From the NCBI GenBank assembly GCA_018673215.1, contig JABHDE010000037.1, positions 34,182 to 98,181 on the forward strand: a DNA stretch of 64,000 bases, read 5' to 3'. Shown here in pieces: positions 53,763 through 61,406 of the stretch. How positions within the stretch are numbered: the first letter of the stretch is position 1; every line of letters starts with the position of its first letter. Origin of the DNA: Formosa sp. (GTDB taxonomy: Bacteria > Bacteroidota > Bacteroidia > Flavobacteriales > Flavobacteriaceae). The notes below the pieces were generated by a model, which saw nothing but the letters and a program-made list of their open reading frames with translations, was not told where the DNA came from and searched no databases. A program made the translations under genes and the position numbers.

Positions 53763-56519
53763 ATGAAAAAAAATAGTATTATTTTTTTGATCGGTTTATT
53801 AACGTTCTGTACCACTTATGCACAACAAACTGTTGTTGAGGGAAGTGTAAAGGATTTAACTTCAAACCAAGCTTTGGCGGAAGTTACGGTTACCTTTGAA
53901 GGATTGTTATTAAGCACACAAACAGATGCCTCAGGGGTGTTTTTGTTTTCTTTTGATGTACCATTAGGAGAGCAAGTATTGACCTTGACCAAAGACGGTT
54001 ACAGAGTTGCGCGCTATCCAATTGTTGTAAATGAAGGAGAGACTTTAAACATTCAAGACATGATGATGTCTTTAGATGAGTCTGATGACGATTTGTTTAC
54101 CATTACACTGTCAGACGATGAACTCAATGACGATACGAGTGGTGCAGATAACATTTCTGGATTATTGTCCTCTTCTCAAGATGTATTTCAACGTGCGGCA
54201 GCTTTTGAATTCAGCTCTTCATTTTTTAGAGTTCGTGGACTTAATACAGACAACGGAAATGTGTTGATGAACGGAATTGAAATGAATAAAGTATATAACG
54301 GTAGACCACAATGGAGCAACTGGGGAGGTTTGAACGACGTCCTTAGAAACCAAGAGTTAACCACAGGGTTGGCACCGTCCTCATATAATTTTGGAGGTAT
54401 TTTAGGAACGACCAACATTAACCTAAGAGCGTCTGAATACCGAAGTGGCTCACGTGTTACTTACTCCTCTTCAAACCGAAGTTACACTAACAGAGTTATG
54501 GCAACCCATGCTTCTGGAATGGTCAAAGGGGGCTGGTCTTACGCATTTTCTCTAGGAAGACGTTGGGGTAATGAAGGCTTTCAAGATGGAACATTTTACG
54601 ATGCCAATTCATTTTTTGTTTCTGTAGAAAAGAAAATTAACGATAAGCATAGCTTAAATTTCACAGGATTTTATACACCAAATAGACGTGGAAAATCATC
54701 TCCAAATACGCAAGAAGTATATGATTTAAAAGATATTAAGTACAACGAATATTGGGGCTACCATGATGGCGAAAAACGCAACTCGCGTATTAGGCGTATC
54801 GCAGAACCAGTATTAATGCTGAACCATTATTGGGATGTTACAGATAAAACAAGTTTAAACACCAATGTTGCTTACCAATTTGGAGAACTTGGAAATAGCC
54901 GTTTGGATTATGCCGGGGGTGCCAATCCAAGTCCAGCATATTACCAAGGATTGCCAAGTTACTTTTTGGCTGATAATGATGGACCGGATTTAGCGGGGGC
55001 CTATGATGCCTACCAAAATTTCACAGAAGGGGGACAATTGGATTGGAACCGTCTGTACGATGCCAACGTTACGAATAATATTACGGGAGACTATGCGGCT
55101 TATGTGCTCTATGAAGACCGTAGCGACGACACACAATTCACGATGAATACCATCATCAATTCAGATGTTTCTGAAAACGTGACCTTGAATGCTTCCGTCA
55201 ATTACAAACGTTTAAAGTCGCATAATTTTGCAGAAATCATTGACATGTTAGGAAGCAATACAGGCTATTTGAATGTAGATTCTTTTGATCAATTTCAGTT
55301 TGACTTGCAAAATCCAAACCAAGTTGTTGGCGAAGGCGACACTTTTCGATATAACTACAACTTAGACGCGAATATACTTAGCATGTTTGCTCAAGCACAG
55401 TTTAAATATAATAAGGTCGATTTTTTCTTAGCGGTAAACAATACCAAAACAATCTACCAAAGGGAAGGCTTGTACCAAAGTGAGGTATATGCAGACAACT
55501 CTTTTGGTAAAGGAGATAAAGTTGAATTTACGGGCATTGGTGCCAAAGGTGGATTCACCTATAAGTTTTCTGGAAAACATTTATTAGTTGCTAATGGAGG
55601 TTATTTAACAAAAGCACCGACCATCCGAAATACCTTTTCCAATTCTAGAGACAACCACGCCATAGTTGGGGATCAATCTGGCTTTGGAATTACAGAAGAA
55701 AAAATAACCTCTTTTGATTTGAATTATGTTTACAGATCTCCGATAGTTAAAGCACGATTGACAGGGTATTTTACTAAGATGCAAGATGCAAATGAAGTGT
55801 CGTTTTACTATGCCGATGGAATTAGTGGCGTTGATTCAGGTACGGCCTTTGTTCAAGAAATTCTTGAAGGGATCGATAAAAAACATCTAGGGGTTGAATT
55901 TGGGATTGAAGCCCAAGTAACTCCAACCATCAAATTAACGGGAGTTGCTTCGGTAGGTCAATACACCTACGACAATAATCCAAACTTATTATTATCGTCT
56001 AGTGACTTTATTGATGGATTAGATTTTGGAGAAGCCAATTTAAAAGACTATAAAATTGCTGGCGGACCACAACGTGCATTTTCTTTAGGATTTGAATACC
56101 GCGATCCTAATTACTGGTGGTTTGGGACCACGGCAAACTTTATGTCTAATGCCTATGTGGATGTAACTCCCTTAACACGTACTGAGAATTTTTATCTAGA
56201 TACGGATGGATTTCCATTTCCAGATTACGATCCAACGCTTGCCAAAGAGTTACTAAAACAAGAAAAATTTGATTCTTATATGGTATGGAATGCCGTCGGA
56301 GGGAAATCTTGGAAAATTGGCGATAAGTACATCAGTCTGTTTGTAAGTCTTAACAACATTCTCAACACCGAATTTAAAACTGGTGGATTTGAGCAAGGAA
56401 GAAATGCTAACTATCAATCTCTGAAAGAAGACGTAAATGCCCCAAAACGACGTTTTGGACCTAAATACTGGTTTGGACGTGGGACGACTTATTTCATGAA
56501 CCTTAATCTTAGATTCTAA
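53763..56519 (+). CDS. TonB-dependent receptor, second copy
   Basis: Outer-membrane receptor of 918 residues with a signal peptide (IFLIGLLTFCTTYAQ), a CarboxypepD_reg-like domain at residues 22-105 (VEGSVKDLTSNQALAEVTVTF), an acidic linker, a plug domain (FEFSSSFFRVRGLNTDNGNVLMNG) and a C-terminal barrel ending TTYFMNLNLRF. It resembles the receptor at 47769 in order and in the plug, but is about 70 residues longer. A DUF5689-type lipoprotein follows after 34 bases. Substrate unknown. Confidence 0.93.
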   Translation: MKKNSIIFLIGLLTFCTTYAQQTVVEGSVKDLTSNQALAEVTVTFEGLLLSTQTDASGVFLFSFDVPLGEQVLTLTKDGYRVARYPIVVNEGETLNIQDMMMSLDESDDDLFTITLSDDELNDDTSGADNISGLLSSSQDVFQRAAAFEFSSSFFRVRGLNTDNGNVLMNGIEMNKVYNGRPQWSNWGGLNDVLRNQELTTGLAPSSYNFGGILGTTNINLRASEYRSGSRVTYSSSNRSYTNRVMATHASGMVKGGWSYAFSLGRRWGNEGFQDGTFYDANSFFVSVEKKINDKHSLNFTGFYTPNRRGKSSPNTQEVYDLKDIKYNEYWGYHDGEKRNSRIRRIAEPVLMLNHYWDVTDKTSLNTNVAYQFGELGNSRLDYAGGANPSPAYYQGLPSYFLADNDGPDLAGAYDAYQNFTEGGQLDWNRLYDANVTNNITGDYAAYVLYEDRSDDTQFTMNTIINSDVSENVTLNASVNYKRLKSHNFAEIIDMLGSNTGYLNVDSFDQFQFDLQNPNQVVGEGDTFRYNYNLDANILSMFAQAQFKYNKVDFFLAVNNTKTIYQREGLYQSEVYADNSFGKGDKVEFTGIGAKGGFTYKFSGKHLLVANGGYLTKAPTIRNTFSNSRDNHAIVGDQSGFGITEEKITSFDLNYVYRSPIVKARLTGYFTKMQDANEVSFYYADGISGVDSGTAFVQEILEGIDKKHLGVEFGIEAQVTPTIKLTGVASVGQYTYDNNPNLLLSSSDFIDGLDFGEANLKDYKIAGGPQRAFSLGFEYRDPNYWWFGTTANFMSNAYVDVTPLTRTENFYLDTDGFPFPDYDPTLAKELLKQEKFDSYMVWNAVGGKSWKIGDKYISLFVSLNNILNTEFKTGGFEQGRNANYQSLKEDVNAPKRRFGPKYWFGRGTTYFMNLNLRF

Positions 56520-56553
56520 TAACACAAAAAATTAAATATTAATATATCATATT

Positions 56554-58026
56554 ATGAAAACAATAAATTTTAAAAACTATCTATTAGCAATCTTAGCTTG
56601 TGTTGCTATTGTGTCTTGTGTACAAGACGACGATTTTTCGGTTCCAGAAAGTGTAGGAACAGAAGAAAATAAAGCACTTACTGAACTTCTTTCAGGTGGT
56701 GTCAACCTAGTCTCGATTTCTGAATTGAAAGCAATGTACGATTCGGATCCAAATGGAGATGGTGATAATGACGACGCGATGCCTTTTCGAGTGGATACTG
56801 ATATCGTCGTTAAAGGTTATGTAACGTCTTCAGACTTAACAGGAAACTTCTATAAAGAAGTGTACTTACAAGACAGCCCAGATAACCCAACCGATGCCAT
56901 TAAAGTTATTCTAAGCCAAGTAGATTCTTATAATAGATTTAATAAAGGCCGTGAGGTCTATATTAAATTATACCCAACATATTCAGATGGTGCTACAGGT
57001 GGATTGTATATTGGAGAAGAACGTACAGGAAATGAAGTGATTACTATTGGAGGTGGTACTGAAACGGATCAATATGGAACCACAGTAACAAGTTTATCCC
57101 AAAATCAAATGAATGCAACAATGTTGAGGTCTGAAATCACTGAAGAGATTGTACCCTTGAATGTTCAGTTTTCTCAAATATCTAGTGTTCATATTGGGAT
57201 GTTTGTACAAATTGACAATGTGGAGTTTGAAGATAATTTGGATGGACTTCGTTATTTTGACCCTTCTGAGGATTACGATACACAACGAACGCTACAGTCC
57301 TGTGCTGGGTTTAGTTATTCTAATATGAATATTGAAACGAGCTCATTTTCCAATTTTAAAAATGAGTTATTGCCTGTCGGTAATGGATCTATTGGAGGAA
57401 TTGTTGTTAAAACTTATGATGGAAGTAGTTTAGTTTTGGCATTAAACACAACTGACGATGTAGTTTTCAATGGGGAACGTTGTGAATTATTAAATGTTGA
57501 AGATTTTAATATTCTTTTTGAGGAAGACTTTGAAGCGTATTCAAATTTTGATCAGATTTCTGGCGATTGGACCAATTACATTGAAGAAGGAACCAGAGAT
57601 TGGATTGCAAGAACGACAACTGATACTGGCAATCCTGGAAGTAGAATTGCTCAAATCAGTGCCTATAATTCTGGTGATATAAGCACGGTTTCATGGTTAA
57701 TTACACCTGGAATTGATTTAGATGCTCAGGAATTTGAATTCTTTGACTTTGAGTCCTCAAATAGTTATAGTGATGGTAGTGAATTAGAATTGTTGATTTC
57801 TATAGACTGGGACGGAACAGATGCAGGAGTGTCATCCGCTACTTGGACATCACTTCCAGGTACAATTGTTCCTGATGATACTTATTACAAAGATTGGATC
57901 TACTCTGGATTAGTTGATTTAAGCCCGTATTCTGGAACTGCTCACATCGCTTTCAAATACATTGCCAATTCAGGTAATACCGGAACCTATGAAATTGATA
58001 ATGTTAAAGTATTAGTTCAAAACTAA
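56554..58026 (+). CDS. DUF5689-type lipoprotein with C-terminal choice-of-anchor-J-like domain
   Basis: A 490-residue lipoprotein (lipobox AIVSC, Cys22). Residues about 45-305 form a DUF5689-like OB-fold domain with the family start VNLVSISELKAMYDS, the strands VVKGYVTSSDLTGNFYKEVYL and GREVYIKLYPTYSDGATGG, and the LYIGEERTG block. Residues about 325-490 form a jelly-roll-like domain (NILFEEDFEAYS, SWLITPGIDL, HIAFKYIAN, YEIDNVKV) shared with the lipoprotein at 50330. It is the likely surface partner of the receptor at 53763. OB-fold domains of this kind occur beside secreted nucleases, but binding to nucleic acid is inference. Confidence 0.85.
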   Translation: MKTINFKNYLLAILACVAIVSCVQDDDFSVPESVGTEENKALTELLSGGVNLVSISELKAMYDSDPNGDGDNDDAMPFRVDTDIVVKGYVTSSDLTGNFYKEVYLQDSPDNPTDAIKVILSQVDSYNRFNKGREVYIKLYPTYSDGATGGLYIGEERTGNEVITIGGGTETDQYGTTVTSLSQNQMNATMLRSEITEEIVPLNVQFSQISSVHIGMFVQIDNVEFEDNLDGLRYFDPSEDYDTQRTLQSCAGFSYSNMNIETSSFSNFKNELLPVGNGSIGGIVVKTYDGSSLVLALNTTDDVVFNGERCELLNVEDFNILFEEDFEAYSNFDQISGDWTNYIEEGTRDWIARTTTDTGNPGSRIAQISAYNSGDISTVSWLITPGIDLDAQEFEFFDFESSNSYSDGSELELLISIDWDGTDAGVSSATWTSLPGTIVPDDTYYKDWIYSGLVDLSPYSGTAHIAFKYIANSGNTGTYEIDNVKVLVQN

Positions 58027-58051
58027 CTATAATACTTATCTATAAATTTTA

Positions 58052-58086
58052 AAAAAAACCTGTGATCATATCACAGGTTTTTTTTC
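58052..58086 (+). terminator. Terminator after the second receptor/lipoprotein pair
   Basis: AAAAACCTGTGAT and ATCACAGGTTTTT form a 13-base stem with CAT as loop, followed by a T run, 25 bases after the stop. Confidence 0.9.
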
Positions 58087-58099
58087 TATATTGGCAGTT

Positions 58100-58477
58100 A
58101 TGAATTATTTCAATCAACTCTATCTAACCGTTTTTAATCGATTTAAAGGCCGTTACAAACAAAAGGCTAACAGCATAGCATTGTTCTATACTTCGGTACT
58201 ACAAATCGCGCTTTTGTTTCTGGGTGGGGTGTTCTTTATTAAGTTTCTAGAACAAATGAAGGTCGTGGTCATGTCCAGTTCCAATACATGGATTCTCTTT
58301 GTGTTGACAGCGGTATTTATCCACTTTAAAAATTGGGTGAATTACAGCGGTCGCAAACGCCGAGTGTTAAATGCTAAATTGTCCAACAAAAAAGACTTGG
58401 GCTATTCTACGTTTGTTCTTGTTGTAATGCCTATCGCTATTATTGCTTTATCCGTTTTGTTTTTTATGGCTGTTTAA
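58100..58477 (+). CDS. Uncharacterised small membrane protein
   Basis: A 125-residue protein with three predicted helices (about residues 25-48, 63-78 and 100-123) separated by strongly basic loops (NRFKGRYKQKAN, NYSGRKRRVLNAKLSNKK). ATG 58100 is preferred over TTG 58091. I recognise no domain. A TATATTGG (58087-58094) close to the -7 consensus ends 5 bases before the ATG. It lies between a terminator and a convergent gene, and shows no clear tie to its neighbours. Confidence 0.7.
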   Translation: MNYFNQLYLTVFNRFKGRYKQKANSIALFYTSVLQIALLFLGGVFFIKFLEQMKVVVMSSSNTWILFVLTAVFIHFKNWVNYSGRKRRVLNAKLSNKKDLGYSTFVLVVMPIAIIALSVLFFMAV

Positions 58478-58480
58478 ATA

Positions 58481-58504
58481 AAAAAAGCCCCGCAAATGCG
58501 AGGC
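58481..58504 (-). terminator. Terminator of the minus-strand T9SS cassette
   Basis: On the minus strand GCCTCGC and GCGGGGC pair around ATTT with one mismatch, followed by TTTTTT. It lies 30 bases after the end of the OmpA-family gene, and the inverted repeat can also stop plus-strand transcription of the gene at 58100. Confidence 0.75.
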
Positions 58505-58533
58505 TGTTTCTATATTAAAAAGTGTTTTAGTTC

Positions 58534-60447
58534 TTACTGATCATTTGGATTTCCTTCCAAGATAAAGAACTCAGAACGTCTGTTTAGTTGGTGTTCGTCT
58601 TCTGTACAGTTTCCACCACAATCCACATTCGGAGTTGTTTCTCCTTTGCCTGTCCCAGTAATTCTACTGACATCAATGCCTTTAGAAATCACATACTGAG
58701 CAGTAGTTTTAGCACGTCTGTCTGATAAGGATAAGTTATAAGAAGCCGATCCACGAGAATCGGTGTGCGATTCTGCAGCGATTACGATGGATTCGTATTT
58801 AATCATCAATTGCACCAATTTATCCAATTCAAAAGCGGCTTGAGCCGTAATGTTCGATTTATCAAAATCAAAGTAAATAGGATTTAAAATGACTTTGTTA
58901 GCAAGAATAATTTCCTCTATTGGAGTGAGGAGAAGTTCAGCGGAAACTTCTTCTTCACTAGTTCCAGCAACGGTTGTCATATCACTTTCGTAATCGACTT
59001 TAGATCCCGTTAGTATAGTATTTACATCACATTCAATGATGTATTCAACGATGCCTTGTGCGTTTGATACTTTCGTTCCAAAAACAGTGCCTTCAGCATC
59101 TTTAATATCTACGGACGCACCTTCTAATATCAAACCTGTTTCGCGGTCTTTTACCGTAACAGTCATTAACACATCGCAAATAGGTTGTAGTTTTTTGATG
59201 GCATAAATATCATCACTTCCTTTTCCGCCTTCTCTGTTAGAAGAGACAAACCCTTCTTCAGTTTCTTCATTGATGCTAAATGCGAAATCATCAGCATTTC
59301 CGTTCACAGGAATTCCTATATTTCGAACAGGCCCTACTTTTCCATCCACTACTTTTGCAAAAAACACATCCATTCCCCCAAGTCCTAAATGACCATTTGA
59401 AGAAAAATAGAGTGTGTTACTCGAACTGATAAACGGAAACATTTCTTGTCCCTCCGTATTTAGTTTTTGTCCCATATTTGTAGCTTCACCAACAGATCCG
59501 TCTGCATCAATAGGGGCACTGTAGATATCAAATTGTCCGTAACCACCTGTTTTGTCCGAAGCAAAATATAAGGTACTGCCGTCTGCACTTACTGCTGGGT
59601 TTTTAACAGAGTAGCTATCTCCATTTAAAGATAATGGTTCTGCTTCTGACCATTGCCCCTCTTGCTTGACACTCTTATAAAGGTTCAATACACTGATTTT
59701 GTATTTAGTCAAAGAATCTCTTTCAAACACTTTTTCGTAATAACTTTCACGAGAAAAATACATCGTATTACCATCTGGAGAAAAGCTTACGGTTCCTTCG
59801 TGGTATTTTGTATTTATGTTTTCTTCGATAATTGCAGGCGTCTGAAATGCACCCTCACTATCTACCGATGCGGTATAGATATCTAAAAAAGGCTCTTCAT
59901 TCCATCCGTATGTTTTACGATTGCTGTTTCTAGCTGAAGTGATGTACAGTTTTCCATCTTGAAGGGTCCCTCCAAAATCAGAAACTTCCGAGTTGATCGG
60001 TAAATTTTGAACATTAAACTTTTTGCCTTTCTCTAAAATTTTAGGCAAATAATTTGGGTTGGCTCTATAGGCAGTAGATCTCTGATCTGCTGGACGCATG
60101 GAAGCAAATCTTTCTAACTGTGCGTTTGATTCTTCATACTTCCCATTAGCTTTTAACATTTGAGAGTAGTTATAAATCATCTCAGGGTTTGAAGAAGTTT
60201 CCAATGCTTTTGCGTACCACTTTTCAGCTTCAACAGTTTTGAACACATTGTAATAGCATTCGGCAAGTTGGCCATAAATGTAAGCATCAGCGTCACCATC
60301 AGTTGCTAGTTTCAAGTAGTCTTCAGCGGCTTCTACAAATTGAAATTTGTTAAAATGCTTATCTGCTTTTTTTGTGGCATTACTTTGAGCAGTTAAGCAA
60401 AAGCTACTCATTAGGGTGATAATAAAAATGGATATAATATTTTTCAT
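58534..60447 (-). CDS. TPR-PD40-OmpA protein (PorE-like architecture)
   Basis: A 637-residue exported protein (signal peptide to about residue 20, SSFCLTAQ). Domains in order: TPR repeats (about 25-135), a PD40/WD40-like propeller of several repeats (about 140-400; motifs VSFSPDGNTMYFSRE, NPAVSADGSTLYFASD), a carboxypeptidase-regulatory-like domain (about 410-495), and a peptidoglycan-binding OmpA domain (about 520-630; ILNPIYFDFDKSNITAQA, AESHTDSRGSASYNLSLSDRRA). This is the arrangement described for PorE, which ties T9SS outer-membrane components to peptidoglycan. It is last in an operon with PorP/SprF and an adhesin-like gene, and probably anchors them. It may be a paralogue rather than the PorE. 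Confidence 0.88.
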   Translation of the reverse strand: MKNIISIFIITLMSSFCLTAQSNATKKADKHFNKFQFVEAAEDYLKLATDGDADAYIYGQLAECYYNVFKTVEAEKWYAKALETSSNPEMIYNYSQMLKANGKYEESNAQLERFASMRPADQRSTAYRANPNYLPKILEKGKKFNVQNLPINSEVSDFGGTLQDGKLYITSARNSNRKTYGWNEEPFLDIYTASVDSEGAFQTPAIIEENINTKYHEGTVSFSPDGNTMYFSRESYYEKVFERDSLTKYKISVLNLYKSVKQEGQWSEAEPLSLNGDSYSVKNPAVSADGSTLYFASDKTGGYGQFDIYSAPIDADGSVGEATNMGQKLNTEGQEMFPFISSSNTLYFSSNGHLGLGGMDVFFAKVVDGKVGPVRNIGIPVNGNADDFAFSINEETEEGFVSSNREGGKGSDDIYAIKKLQPICDVLMTVTVKDRETGLILEGASVDIKDAEGTVFGTKVSNAQGIVEYIIECDVNTILTGSKVDYESDMTTVAGTSEEEVSAELLLTPIEEIILANKVILNPIYFDFDKSNITAQAAFELDKLVQLMIKYESIVIAAESHTDSRGSASYNLSLSDRRAKTTAQYVISKGIDVSRITGTGKGETTPNVDCGGNCTEDEHQLNRRSEFFILEGNPNDQ

Positions 60448-60467
60448 AATGTAATTATTAACTTAGA

Positions 60468-61385
60468 TTAGAAATAACGTGGAGATCTTGAAACTTTGGT
60501 TGAAAAATTAAGATCAAAATTAATAAAGATCTCATGAGACGAACTGGTAACAATATCCAAATCCGATTGAATCGCATCATATGCATATCCAATTCTAAGA
60601 TTGTTTGCTACCTGAAAATTAATCATACCACTAAAGGAGTCTTCCAATCGATAACCCACTCCAATTTCTACAACATCATACATAAATACATTTGCATTTA
60701 TATCGTAACTCATAGGAGCATCAAATGCATACTTTATGAGGGTGTGGGGCTTTAATTTAAAGTTTTCAGACAAATCAAATACATAGCCTGCTGCTGCAAA
60801 AAAGTGCTCCGATTCCGAACCAATCTTTGTTCCGTTGGCATCTAAATGAACGCCATTGAGAATGTTTGGGATCGACATAGAAATATAGTATTTACTAGGC
60901 TTATAAAAATATATACCTGCCCCAACATTTGGCGTTGTTTCGTTGATAGCATTAGCAAAAAATGGATCTCCCATGTCTACAAGCGAGATTTGATTTTCTG
61001 CAATACTTATGTCATGAAATGTAAACCCTCCTTTTACACCAAAGGCTAATTTGGTTACGGTTCCTACTGGAATCGTGTAAGAGAAATCGACATATGCATT
61101 GGTTTCCTTTACAGGGCCAATTTGATCAGATATTATAGACAACCCTAAGCCCACACTTTTCCCAACTGGGGAATGGATGTTAAACGTAAAAGTTTCTGGT
61201 CCTCCATCGAGTCCAACCCATTGGCTGCGATACAACGCTCCAACCGCTAAGCCTTCTGTTGATCCTGTATAAGCTGGATTGATAATATTCATATTGTACA
61301 TATACTGTGTGTATTGTGGATCTTGCTGTGCATTCACCTGAAAGGCACACAGTATTGTAAATAAAATTATTACTAAATTTTTCAT
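60468..61385 (-). CDS. PorP/SprF-family T9SS membrane protein
   Basis: A 305-residue outer-membrane beta-barrel with a signal peptide (ILFTILCAFQVNAQ) and the family start QDPQYTQYMYNMNIINPAYTGS, followed by GALYRSQWVGLDGGPETFTFN and repeated amphipathic strands ending in NLRIGYAYDAIQSDLDIVTSSSHEIFINFDLNF. PorP/SprF proteins are encoded next to large T9SS substrates with a type B C-terminal domain and are needed for their secretion or attachment. Here it lies 21 bases after such a gene and 20 bases before the OmpA-family gene on the same strand. Confidence 0.93.
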   Translation of the reverse strand: MKNLVIILFTILCAFQVNAQQDPQYTQYMYNMNIINPAYTGSTEGLAVGALYRSQWVGLDGGPETFTFNIHSPVGKSVGLGLSIISDQIGPVKETNAYVDFSYTIPVGTVTKLAFGVKGGFTFHDISIAENQISLVDMGDPFFANAINETTPNVGAGIYFYKPSKYYISMSIPNILNGVHLDANGTKIGSESEHFFAAAGYVFDLSENFKLKPHTLIKYAFDAPMSYDINANVFMYDVVEIGVGYRLEDSFSGMINFQVANNLRIGYAYDAIQSDLDIVTSSSHEIFINFDLNFSTKVSRSPRYF

Positions 61386-61406
61386 TATTGTTTGTTATTA
61401 TATTGG

